A DNA stretch of 64,000 nucleotides from Paenibacillus whitsoniae (GTDB lineage: Bacteria > Bacillota > Bacilli > Paenibacillales > NBRC-103111), in the NCBI RefSeq assembly GCF_003955665.1, contig NZ_RXHU01000007.1, positions 1 to 64,000 on the forward strand, in the 5' to 3' direction. Within the stretch, counting starts at the first letter, position 1; the number at the start of each line of letters is the position of its first letter. A model generated the notes under the pieces. It saw only the letters and a program-made list of their open reading frames with translations. It searched no databases and was not told the DNA's origin. Positions 26,476-34,780 of the stretch are shown one piece after another. Both the position numbers and the translations under genes were made by a program.

Positions 26476-28023
26476 ATGCGCATATTGTTTCTCGATTTGG
26501 ATTCCACAAGCCCGGACCATTTGGGCTGCTACGGGTATCACCGCAATACGTCACCGAATATCGATAAAATTGCCGAAGAAGGCGTACGGTTCACGAACTA
26601 TTATACCTCGGATGCGCCTTGCGCACCCTCGCGGACAGCGCTCATGAGCGGTAAGTTCGGTATCGTGAACGGCTTGGTGGGACATGGCGGCACGGCCGGC
26701 GATATGAAGCTTGAGGGCAAATCGCGCGAGCTGATGGGCAAGCTGTCGCGGGGAGGTTCGCTTCCGACATATCTCGGGCTCACGGGGGATCTGAATACGG
26801 TGCTGATTAGCCCGTTCGCTCAAAGACACTCAACGTTTCATTTCTATGCAGGGTTCAATGAAATTCTGAATACAGGCCGGTACGGCAATGAATCCGCCGA
26901 GCATGTTACGCCGGTCGCGCTCGATTGGATTGAGCGAAATGCCGATCAGGATAATTGGTTTTTGTACATCAATTATTGGGATCCGCATACACCTTATCGT
27001 GCGCCGCTGGATTTCGGCAACCCGTTCGCCGAGGAGCCGCTGCCTGCTTGGCTGACAGAGGACGTGCTTGAGCGGCATAAGCAAATGGTCGGTTCGCACT
27101 GCGCGAATGAGCTGAATATCGATTATCAGAATAAAACGTATGACAACCAGCGGCCTGCCGCCTTCCCGCGCCACCCCGGCGAGATTCAGAATATGGATGA
27201 TATGCGTGAAATGATCGATGGCTACGACTGCGGCATCCGCTATATGGATGAGCATTTGGGACGGCTGTTCGCCGCCTTGGAAAAGCAGGGTGTGATGGAC
27301 GATGTCATCATTCTCATCTCCGCCGATCATGGCGAGAATATGGGGCAGCTGGGCATCTACGGCGAGCACGCCACTGCGGATCAAGGCACCTGCCGCATTC
27401 CGATGATTATTCGCTGGCCGGGCATGAAGATGGGCACCGTGGATGACGGGCTGCATTATCATCTCGATTTGCTGCCGACGTTCGCCGACATGCTGAATCA
27501 GCCTGTTTACCCGGATTGGCAAGGCAGAAGCTACGCACCTGCGTTACGAGACGGTACCGATTGCGGCCGCGATTATCTTGTCGTATCGCAATGCGCACAC
27601 GTCGTGCAGCGCAGCGTTCGGTTCGGCGATTGGATCTACATTCGATCGTACCATGACGGCTTCCATCTTTTCGATGAGGAGATGCTGTACAATCTGGCCG
27701 AAGATCCGAAGGAGCAGCATAATGTGGCTGCCGACAATCGCAGCGTCTGTATGGAAGCGGTTTACTACCTCAATCAATGGCACGATGACATGATGCGACA
27801 GAACACCGATGCAGTCGATCCGCTATGGACGGTCATGCAGGAGGGCGGGCCTTTCCACGCCAGAGGCTATCTCAAGGGCTACATCAAGCGATTGGAAGAG
27901 ACGGGCAGAGGGCATCTCGTACCGGAATTGGTTCGCCGTCATCCCGAAGAGTTCCCGCAGGAGCGGAACCCGTTTCTGAACCAACTTCAAGCGAAGATCG
28001 GTGCCCGCATGGCAGGCAGATAA
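26476..28023 (+). CDS. S1 family sulfatase 2 (Cys type)
   Basis: A 515-residue sulfatase with N-terminal metal motif FLDLDSTSPDHLGCYGY and formylglycine Cys49 in CAPSR. A conserved ISADHGENMGQLGIYGEHAT block supplies further metal ligands, and HxPY is seen in WDPHTPYRAPLD. ATG 26476 is preferred over ATG 26467, which would touch its own GGAAAGG. No signal peptide. The ending (RRHPEEFPQERNPFLNQLQA) is an extra helical tail seen in heparan/N-sulfoglucosamine-like relatives, but that is only a resemblance. Confidence 0.93.
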   Translation: MRILFLDLDSTSPDHLGCYGYHRNTSPNIDKIAEEGVRFTNYYTSDAPCAPSRTALMSGKFGIVNGLVGHGGTAGDMKLEGKSRELMGKLSRGGSLPTYLGLTGDLNTVLISPFAQRHSTFHFYAGFNEILNTGRYGNESAEHVTPVALDWIERNADQDNWFLYINYWDPHTPYRAPLDFGNPFAEEPLPAWLTEDVLERHKQMVGSHCANELNIDYQNKTYDNQRPAAFPRHPGEIQNMDDMREMIDGYDCGIRYMDEHLGRLFAALEKQGVMDDVIILISADHGENMGQLGIYGEHATADQGTCRIPMIIRWPGMKMGTVDDGLHYHLDLLPTFADMLNQPVYPDWQGRSYAPALRDGTDCGRDYLVVSQCAHVVQRSVRFGDWIYIRSYHDGFHLFDEEMLYNLAEDPKEQHNVAADNRSVCMEAVYYLNQWHDDMMRQNTDAVDPLWTVMQEGGPFHARGYLKGYIKRLEETGRGHLVPELVRRHPEEFPQERNPFLNQLQAKIGARMAGR

Positions 28024-28036
28024 GGAGGACGAGCAC

Positions 28037-29689
28037 GTGACATCTTCCACAGAGAGACCGAATATTTTATGGATATCGCTGGAGGACACCAGCCCAAGGT
28101 TCGGATGCTATGGCGATCCGCTTGCGCGGACACCGCACATCGATAAACTGGCGGCTGAGGGGACGGTATATCGCAACGCTTTTGCAACGGCGGGGGTCTG
28201 CTCCCCCAGCCGTTCTTCCATCATTACCGGGATGTATCCGACTGCGATCGGCACGCATCATATGCGGACGGAGCACACGAATCCCTATACGCCGGAGCTG
28301 CCGACACCTTATTTTCCTGTTCCGCCTGCCTATGTCAAAACGTTTACCGAATACTTGCGGGCAGAGGGCTACTTCTGTACCAACAATTTTAAAACAGATT
28401 ACCAGTTCGCCTCGCCGCTGACCGCATGGGACGAAGATGGTACTTCCGCACATTGGCGGCACCGCGAGCCGGGGCAACCTTTCTTCGCCGTGTTCAATCA
28501 CATATATACGCATGAAAGTTCGATGTGGGGCAATCTCATGCGTAAATCTTACGGATCATCGAGCGATGTGTCGCCAGTGACAGATCCCGATCAGGTTACT
28601 GTTCCCCCTTATTTGCCGGACACGCCGAAATCGCGGGCGGCGCTTGCGAAGTATTATGATTTGATCGAAGAAGCGGATAGAGCCGTCGGCGCCCTGCTGC
28701 AGCAGTTGGAGGAGGACGGACTCGCCGAGAATACGGTCGTCATCTTGTGGAGCGACCACGGTGAAGGGCTGCCGAGAGCGAAGCGCTGGCCGTATGATGC
28801 GGGTATTCGCGTGCCGCTCATTGTCAAGTGGCCTGGTGTCGTTCAAGCGGGAGCGGTCAGCGAGCAAATGGTTAGTCTCATCGACCTCGGACCTACGGTT
28901 TTATCGATCGCAGGCGCGGCAATCCCTTATCATTTGCAAGGGCAGCCTTTCCTTGGGAATCGGGAGGAGCCGAGAATGTATGTCTACGCCACCCGAGACA
29001 GGTACGATGAATCCTACGATATGGTGCGAGCTGTGCGGGATCGGCGGTTTAAGTACATCCGGAATTACGATCCGCAGCAGCCTTATCTGCAATGGATCAA
29101 GTTCAGTCATCATCATCCGATGTTTCAGGAGCTGTGGCGGCTGGAGCTTGCCGGACAGCTGGAAGGGGATGCCCGCATCTTGATGCAGACCCAGCGCCCT
29201 GCCGAGGAGTTGTATGACTGTGAGAGCGATCCCTACGAGATTCATAACCTCGCTGCGGATCCCGCTTATCAAGCGGATTTGGGACGGCTGCGGACGGCGA
29301 TGGACGATTGGCGGATGCAGTATGATGTCTGGGGAGACGTGCCGGAGGAACAGATGGTGAGAAGCATGTGGCCCGGCGGCATTCAGCCGCAGACAGCCGC
29401 TCCTATTTTTATCGCCATCAATTCACAGAATGCGGGCATTGAGCCGGCCGCACAGGAAACATTTGACGAGCCGACGGCGATTTGGCTTCACTCCGCTACG
29501 CAGGGAGCTTCGATAGCTTATACGACGGACGAAGGGGAAGCGCCGCGATGGAAGCTGTACACAGGCCCGATTCGGCTGGTCAGCAGCGGTCGGACGACGA
29601 TTCGTGCGAAAGCAGTCCGCCTCGGATATAAAGACAGTGAGGAGGCAGTCTCCTCTTTTGTCATTGTGGGAAGGAGTCAGAATCTATGA
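28037..29689 (+). CDS. S1 family sulfatase 3 with C-terminal CHB_HEX_C-like domain
   Basis: A 550-residue sulfatase. Formylglycine Cys55 in CSPSR, N-terminal metal motif WISLEDTSPRFGCYG and a further ILWSDHGEGLPRAKRW block place it in S1. Residues about 455-545 form a beta-sandwich of the chitobiase/hexosaminidase C-terminal type (TQGASIAYTTDEGEAPRWKL then GRTTIRAKAVRLGYKDS), unusual on a cytoplasmic sulfatase and probably a carbohydrate-contacting or structural module. GTG 28037 follows AAGGAGGA; the frame extends upstream but only into the previous gene. Its stop overlaps the next start (ATGA). Confidence 0.92.
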   Translation: MTSSTERPNILWISLEDTSPRFGCYGDPLARTPHIDKLAAEGTVYRNAFATAGVCSPSRSSIITGMYPTAIGTHHMRTEHTNPYTPELPTPYFPVPPAYVKTFTEYLRAEGYFCTNNFKTDYQFASPLTAWDEDGTSAHWRHREPGQPFFAVFNHIYTHESSMWGNLMRKSYGSSSDVSPVTDPDQVTVPPYLPDTPKSRAALAKYYDLIEEADRAVGALLQQLEEDGLAENTVVILWSDHGEGLPRAKRWPYDAGIRVPLIVKWPGVVQAGAVSEQMVSLIDLGPTVLSIAGAAIPYHLQGQPFLGNREEPRMYVYATRDRYDESYDMVRAVRDRRFKYIRNYDPQQPYLQWIKFSHHHPMFQELWRLELAGQLEGDARILMQTQRPAEELYDCESDPYEIHNLAADPAYQADLGRLRTAMDDWRMQYDVWGDVPEEQMVRSMWPGGIQPQTAAPIFIAINSQNAGIEPAAQETFDEPTAIWLHSATQGASIAYTTDEGEAPRWKLYTGPIRLVSSGRTTIRAKAVRLGYKDSEEAVSSFVIVGRSQNL

Positions 29690-31002
29690 GAAATGTCATC
29701 ATGATTTCAACCGATCAGCAGCAGGTCAATGCGATGGGCTGTGTGGACAGCAGCTACTATACGCCCAATCTCGATAAGCTGGTCGACCAATCCGTGCGGT
29801 TTACCGGGGCCATCAGTACGTCCGCCCAGTGTTCGCCATCGCGCGCGACGTGGATGACCGGCAAATATCCGCACCAGGTAGGGGTTTATCAGATCGGACA
29901 TGTGCTTGATCCGGCCGAGTGGGGGATCGCCAAAGCCTTTAACGGGGCCGGGTATGACACGGTGTATTTGGGCAAGTGGCATCTAGGCTTGTCGCCGGCC
30001 GATCACGCATTTCAAGTCACGGACTATCGTACGGACGGCCTGGATTTGGCAGGAGCGAATGAAGATCCACGCTTTCATAGTCACCGGGATGCCGTTACAA
30101 CCGCGCAAGCCTTGAATTATTTGGAGGATTACGACGGCGAGAAGCCCTTTTTCATGAAGCTGAACTGGTATATGCCGCATCCGAATGCTCCGGTCGATCA
30201 GCCGTTTGAGCTGCTGGAGCGGTATGCCGAGCAATTTCCGTTATCCGACATGCCGATTCCGCGCAGTTACTATGAGGATGATCTGTCGACGAAGCCGCCG
30301 TTCCAGAGAGAGCGGGCTTCGGAGGGCGAATCCGAGCTGACGGTGGCGCTAGTACGTCGGGATGCCCAGCGGTATCGGGCGATGCTGGTTTTGATGGATT
30401 TGTACTTGGGACGCATCATGGAGAAGCTAACGGAGAAAGGAATGCTGGATAACACCGCCATTCTCTTTACAAGCGATCACGGGGATATGCAAGGAGCCCA
30501 CCGCCTGCGTCTGAAGGGCGTGATTCCTTACAAAGAGCTGTACAACGTCCCACTCCTTCTTTATGTGCCGGGCGAAACACCGAAACGCCGAGTCATTCGG
30601 GATCTTGTATCGACTGCGGCTGTAACCGGAACGCTGCTCGATGCGGCGGGAATCCCCGTGCCGAAGGAATGCGAAGGCGGGTCGCTGCTGCCCCTTCTGA
30701 ACCGGGATGAGGCGCCGGCGGAAGAGCAAATCTTCTTTGAGCATTACAAAGCGTACTGGGGACGCCACCCGATGATCGGCGTACAGACGAAGCAGTGGAA
30801 GTATGTCTACTACTTAGAGGATGACTTGGAAGAGATGTACGATCTGCGCAGCGATCCGGACGAAATCGTCAATGTTGCAGGGCATGGCGAGCACGATGAG
30901 ATTCGCAAGAACTTGCGGCAAACCGTAGAAGCTTGGTGGACAGCGACGGGAGCTTTGACCAGACCGGCGATTGATGATCCGCATAGCAACTGGGGGAAGT
31001 AG
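29686..31002 (+). CDS. S1 family sulfatase 4 (Cys type)
   Basis: A 438-residue sulfatase, the shortest of the four, with Cys49 in CSPSR, N-terminal ISTDQQQVNAMGC and a FTSDHGDMQGAHRLRLKG block. It overlaps the third sulfatase by four bases (ATGA), so the two are translationally coupled and probably act on successive sulfates of one oligosaccharide. No terminator is evident right after it; the next one on this strand is at 31508. Confidence 0.93.
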   Translation: MRNVIMISTDQQQVNAMGCVDSSYYTPNLDKLVDQSVRFTGAISTSAQCSPSRATWMTGKYPHQVGVYQIGHVLDPAEWGIAKAFNGAGYDTVYLGKWHLGLSPADHAFQVTDYRTDGLDLAGANEDPRFHSHRDAVTTAQALNYLEDYDGEKPFFMKLNWYMPHPNAPVDQPFELLERYAEQFPLSDMPIPRSYYEDDLSTKPPFQRERASEGESELTVALVRRDAQRYRAMLVLMDLYLGRIMEKLTEKGMLDNTAILFTSDHGDMQGAHRLRLKGVIPYKELYNVPLLLYVPGETPKRRVIRDLVSTAAVTGTLLDAAGIPVPKECEGGSLLPLLNRDEAPAEEQIFFEHYKAYWGRHPMIGVQTKQWKYVYYLEDDLEEMYDLRSDPDEIVNVAGHGEHDEIRKNLRQTVEAWWTATGALTRPAIDDPHSNWGK

Positions 31003-31032
31003 TAGCGTTATATCAGAGAAGGGAGGAGATAC

Positions 31033-31182
31033 TCAATCCTCTGGCGTGCGGTCAAGATAAAGGCGTGTGACTGAAGTAAAGTCCCCCTTTTGTACTTCTT
31101 CGTCTGTTGCTTTTTCTTCGAGCTCATCATGAGTATTCATGCCAGGCGCGATTTTGTTATCGTCAAATTGGTTGTTATCCAT
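31033..31182 (-). CDS. Small acidic hydrophilic protein, 49 residues
   Basis: ATG 31182 is preceded by TTGGAGGTGAACGTG, a strong site. The product is charged and without membrane segments (MDNNQFDDNKIAPGMNTHDE at the start, TSVTRLYLDRTPED at the end). No family was recognised with certainty; small proteins of this composition in spore formers are often spore-associated. It is followed or preceded by another tiny gene of similar kind on the same strand. Confidence 0.6.
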   Translation of the reverse strand: MDNNQFDDNKIAPGMNTHDELEEKATDEEVQKGDFTSVTRLYLDRTPED

Positions 31183-31212
31183 CACGTTCACCTCCAAGGA
31201 TAGTATAATGGC

Positions 31213-31395
31213 CTATAACCGACCAGGTTCTTTATTCACTTCAAAGTTAGTTGTGTCACTATAGCTTTCACCCATAGCCTGATAATTTGATGGGACTCCT
31301 TCGTCAGTATGTTCGACTTGATTAATTTCAGTTTGTTCAGACGGGTTGGATGTCATTGCCCAGCTTGGTTTTTCATATAATTTCTTTTGATCCAT
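31213..31395 (-). CDS. Small hydrophilic protein, 60 residues
   Basis: Frame starting MDQKKLYEKPSWAMTSNPSE with AGGAGGGACTACTACG upstream of ATG 31395. Rich in Glu, Asn, Ser and Thr, no membrane segment. Thirty bases separate it from the 49-residue frame, so the two are probably one transcript. Function unknown; a spore or stationary-phase protein is a guess from size and composition. Confidence 0.6.
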   Translation of the reverse strand: MDQKKLYEKPSWAMTSNPSEQTEINQVEHTDEGVPSNYQAMGESYSDTTNFEVNKEPGRL

Positions 31396-31507
31396 CGTAG
31401 TAGTCCCTCCTGTAATGTATGGGTCTTGGTGACGAGGATATTATGCCGCTGGTTAATCGTGCTTATTCAAAACAACTCAAGAAAGAATGAGCTATCGAAG
31501 GTAAAGC

Positions 31508-31541
31508 AAAGCAGGGATAAAAAAATCCTTGCTTTTTTTTA
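31508..31541 (+). terminator. Rho-independent terminator on the plus strand
   Basis: AAAGCAGGGAT / ATCCTTGCTTT (one G-T pair) followed by TTTTT. The nearest plus-strand gene is sulfatase 4, 505 bases upstream, so the sulfatase operon may run this far, antisense to the two small genes. Confidence 0.7.
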
Positions 31542-31603
31542 TTTCTGGTGCTAATATACATGAATAAATTTACTTATTTTTTGTAAGTGAACTATCAAAG
31601 TTG

Positions 31604-31743
31604 AACCTTCGGGGCAGGGTGAAATTCCCTACCGGCGGTGAGGATACGTGTGTAGGTATCTCAAGCCCGCGACTCCCGGCCTGTTAGGCTGGGACTGACT
31701 TGGTGGAAATCCAGGGCCGACGGTTAGAGTCCGGATGGGAGAA
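31604..31743 (+). ncRNA. FMN riboswitch (RFN element)
   Basis: All conserved blocks of the RFN element are present in order: CTTCGGGGCAGGGTGAAATT, CCCTACCGGCGGTGA, AGCCCGCGA, the variable arm, GACTGACTTGGTGGAAATCC, AGGGCCGACGGTTAGAGTCC and GGATGGGAGAAGGTG. It binds FMN and, through the terminator at 31795, should shut off the transporter gene at 31876 when FMN is plentiful. Confidence 0.96.
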
Positions 31744-31794
31744 GGTGAAGATCAGCTTGTCAAAAACTCGATGTTTTTGGCAGGTCTGTTTGTC

Positions 31795-31836
31795 AATGCC
31801 CCCGCAGATTATGAAGCGGGGGCATTGTTTCTTTCA
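31795..31836 (+). terminator. Regulated terminator of the FMN riboswitch
   Basis: AATGCCCCCGC / GCGGGGGCATT stem followed by GTTTCTTTC, 50 bases downstream of the aptamer and 40 bases before the gene. Confidence 0.88.
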
Positions 31837-31875
31837 GAAGGTTCAATTCAAAATATTCCTTAGGAGGTTTTTGAA

Positions 31876-32856
31876 TTGGAAGATGTATTTAAGATTGGAT
31901 CACAGCGTAGAAATGCGATTCTGACGCGCTCTGGCGGTATCAGTGGGGTGTGGTATGTCGCCCTTGGAGCAACCCTATGGGGACTCGACCCGCTATTTCG
32001 GATTTTATTGCTAAAAAGTTTTACTTCGGCACAAATCGTGTTCATTGAGCATTTGCTCCTTGCCTGCTATGCGCTGCCGGCTATGGTGAAGTACCGGAAA
32101 ACCTTGAGCGGCAAGCTGTCGCTAGCCGTCATTGGCGCCTTACTCTTCATCTCGTGGGGCGGTTCGGCGATAGCCACCATTGCCTTCACAGCTGCTTTCT
32201 CATACGGCAATGCCAACGCGATCCTGCTCCTGCAGAAGCTGCAGCCTTTATTTGCGATCATTCTTGCTCGTGTGATGCTCAAAGAGACGCTGCCTTCCAA
32301 ATTTTTTGCCTATATCGCGGTGGCGCTGATGGGTACGTATTTGCTGACATTCGGCTTTTCACTGCCAGAGCTTGGTTTCAAGGATCTAGGCACAATCAGC
32401 TGTTTATTCTCAATTGTTGCAGCTGGGTTATGGGGCGGATCGACCGTCATGGGCAAGTTTTTGCTTCAGAAAAAGCTGGATTTCCCCATCGTCACTTCGC
32501 TAAGGTTCCTTCTCGCCATACCTTTGCTGACGGTTGTACTTCTGACTAGCAACGATGAATGGCACGTAACCGGCACTAGCGGCGGTTTGATGCTTATCGC
32601 TGTGAACTTATTATTCCAGGCATTCTTCCCTGGTCTGCTCTCGATGCTCCTCTATTATAAAGGGTTGACTTCGACGAAGGCGTTCTTTGCAACGCTGGCA
32701 GAGTTGGCCTTTCCGGCGGTTGGTGTCTGCATGAACTGGCTTGTTTTCGGGCAAAAAGTAACCACAGGCCAGCTTACTGGCTTCATTCTGATTTGGCTTA
32801 CCTTGTGGATGATGAACCGGAGTCAAAACAAGACGCAAGCCGCTTGGGTAAGTTAA
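31876..32856 (+). CDS. EamA/DMT family transporter under FMN riboswitch control, probable riboflavin importer
   Basis: A 326-residue membrane protein with ten hydrophobic segments in two EamA halves (about 15-150 and 165-310). TTG 31876 lies eight bases after AGGAGG and is the only well-placed start. The FMN riboswitch ahead of it implies a link to riboflavin. DMT-type riboflavin transporters are known (RibN, and the riboswitch-controlled ImpX), so flavin uptake is the best inference, although the direct evidence is only the riboswitch. Confidence 0.82.
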   Translation: MEDVFKIGSQRRNAILTRSGGISGVWYVALGATLWGLDPLFRILLLKSFTSAQIVFIEHLLLACYALPAMVKYRKTLSGKLSLAVIGALLFISWGGSAIATIAFTAAFSYGNANAILLLQKLQPLFAIILARVMLKETLPSKFFAYIAVALMGTYLLTFGFSLPELGFKDLGTISCLFSIVAAGLWGGSTVMGKFLLQKKLDFPIVTSLRFLLAIPLLTVVLLTSNDEWHVTGTSGGLMLIAVNLLFQAFFPGLLSMLLYYKGLTSTKAFFATLAELAFPAVGVCMNWLVFGQKVTTGQLTGFILIWLTLWMMNRSQNKTQAAWVS

Positions 32857-32971
32857 GAGTCGCATTTATAGAGTTTTATACAGCTTGATTGTCAGTCTGG
32901 CGAAAATCCTGCAACGTTTAGGTCTGTGCCAGTCTGTCGATTCAAAAAAGCGAATCAATTTGGTTAAGGGG

Positions 32972-32998
32972 GAGCTCGCTGAATGCGAGCTCTTTTTC
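32972..32998 (+). terminator. Terminator after the flavin transporter gene
   Basis: GAGCTCGC / GCGAGCTC stem, loop TGAAT, followed by TTTTTCTC. Confidence 0.85.
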
Positions 32999-33030
32999 TC
33001 ATCCACTCGCATTCCGGCTCTCTAAGAAAC

Positions 33031-33084
33031 ATCACAATTTCCCTCGAAAAGATCATCGACAACGCAAAAAACGCTGGCTACCAT
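33031..33084 (+). promoter_or_regulatory. Set B promoter motif 1, before the second regulator/kinase pair
   Basis: ATCACA (33031-33036), 15 nt, ATCATCGA (33052-33059), 19 nt, TACCAT (33079-33084). The two elements are a direct repeat of ATCAYM spaced 21 bp apart. The same layout precedes the permease gene at 37729 and the GH9 gene at 42792. The weak -10 fits an activated promoter. Confidence 0.75.
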
Positions 33085-33135
33085 GATATCATAGAAGTGG
33101 ATTGGCAGCAGGTTGCCTGACAAGGGGGAGCTTCC

Positions 33136-34779
33136 ATGTATAAAGTGTTGGTCGTCGATGATGAGCCCACCGTGAGTGCGGGGATTAAAAGCTATTTAAT
33201 GAAATCAGCGCTTGGCATTCGTCATGTGGAAACCGCGCTGAACGGATTTGAAGCGTTGGATTGCTTGCGCCTCGACAATTATGATCTTGTATTGACGGAT
33301 ATTCAGATGGGGATGATGAACGGTATTGAACTGATGGAAGCGATTCTGCTGGAACAGCCGTATCTCCCCGTCATTGTCATCTCTGCACACGAGAAGTTTG
33401 ATTTTGCCAAGAAAGCGCTGAGGCTGGGGGCGAAAGATTATTTAATCAAGCCTGTAGAGCTGGATGAATTAACGCGCGTTGTCGGGAAAGCCCTCCAAGA
33501 AAAGAAGGAAATGGGACGGCTGACCCTTCAGCGACCTGGCACCGATACGAACCTCATCGATGATCATATTCGCAAGAAAAGACATGAAGCGCTGATCGAA
33601 TTAGTAACGGAAACCGATCTGCAGGAGAAGGATTACGAAGATTTGCTTCGCGAAATCGGCAGTTCGCTGAAGGAGCAAGGGTATTGGTACGGCATCGCAG
33701 CCGTTCACTTGAATTTGAGCAGGGGCGGATTCAGTAATCAGGACATTACGCTGATGGATCGCAAGCTGCTGAAGTACGCTTCCGTCAACATCTTGGAAGA
33801 AAGCTTGGCCGATTGGTGCGGCGTTGCTTTCTATGGATTTGGGAATCAACTCGTCTGTGTCATTCAATTGGAAGCTTCAGAGCCTGCGGATACGAGGCTG
33901 AATAGGAATTCCCAGCTCAATCTGATCGGTCAGACGATCATTGTCAATCTCAAGCAATATCTGAATGTAGACGTGACGGTTGGCATGAGTACGCTAAGCC
34001 CGGATTTAACGATGCTGCCCAAGCTGATGGAGGAGGCGAGTGCCGCCATTGAATGGCGCAAGCTGCATCCGGACAATAACGTGCTCTATTATGAGGATAT
34101 GTCGGCGCTGGGCAGTATGCGAGTGATGGAGTGGGCGGCCAAGGTAGAAGAACTCGCGCTTCACATAAAAACAGCAGATGAGGCAAGTTTAGCCAAAGAA
34201 CTCCAAACTGCAATCAAAATCCTCTCTAACCTGACCCATCGGGAAGGTTTGTTTCATAGCTTTTTCGGATTGTTAGTGTACCGGTTGTACGGCTTGTTGT
34301 TTGATAGCGGACAAGAATCAAGCAACACCTTCCGTCAGTGGGATCCGGATGTGTACTTCAAAGGCATGGAAAGCGGCCGCAAAGTTACTCAGCTCCACGA
34401 ATACGTGCAAGGACTCGCGGACAGCATTCGAGCTTCCATGAGCGAGCGAGATCTTTCCGTTGTCTCCCGGATCACGGCGTACATCTACAATCACTACGGC
34501 AATCATGAGCTTAAGATTCAAGACATTGCCGGAGAAGTGCATTTCAGTGCGGCTTATGTGAGTTATTTATTCAAAAGAGAAACCGACAAAAACATATGGG
34601 ACTTCGTGTCCGAGGTTCGGATCGAAGAGGCGAAGCGGTTGCTGGGCGCAACCGATTTAAAGCGTTATGAAATTTCGTACCAAGTAGGGTACCAGTCCCC
34701 GGAGCATTTCAGCCGTATGTTCAAACGGTTCACCGGCATCTCGCCGGCCGATTATCGCAAAGAGGTCAGGGGGAATTAA
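33136..34779 (+). CDS. YesN-type response regulator 2
   Basis: A 547-residue regulator: receiver domain (1-125) with Asp55 (VLTDIQMG) and LIKPV, a 300-residue middle region, and an AraC-type double helix-turn-helix (about 440-545, YQVGYQSPEHFSRMFKR). ATG 33136 after AAGGGGGAG. It lies directly upstream of its kinase, with the CTG start of the kinase one base past the stop. Likely binder of the set B repeats and so the activator of an importer and of the GH9 enzyme. Confidence 0.93.
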   Translation: MYKVLVVDDEPTVSAGIKSYLMKSALGIRHVETALNGFEALDCLRLDNYDLVLTDIQMGMMNGIELMEAILLEQPYLPVIVISAHEKFDFAKKALRLGAKDYLIKPVELDELTRVVGKALQEKKEMGRLTLQRPGTDTNLIDDHIRKKRHEALIELVTETDLQEKDYEDLLREIGSSLKEQGYWYGIAAVHLNLSRGGFSNQDITLMDRKLLKYASVNILEESLADWCGVAFYGFGNQLVCVIQLEASEPADTRLNRNSQLNLIGQTIIVNLKQYLNVDVTVGMSTLSPDLTMLPKLMEEASAAIEWRKLHPDNNVLYYEDMSALGSMRVMEWAAKVEELALHIKTADEASLAKELQTAIKILSNLTHREGLFHSFFGLLVYRLYGLLFDSGQESSNTFRQWDPDVYFKGMESGRKVTQLHEYVQGLADSIRASMSERDLSVVSRITAYIYNHYGNHELKIQDIAGEVHFSAAYVSYLFKRETDKNIWDFVSEVRIEEAKRLLGATDLKRYEISYQVGYQSPEHFSRMFKRFTGISPADYRKEVRGN

Positions 34780-34780
34780 G

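Noticed and set aside
31700..31924. Plus-strand frame of 74 codons before the EamA gene
   Set aside because: It lies across the end of the FMN riboswitch and its terminator, which are RNA structures.
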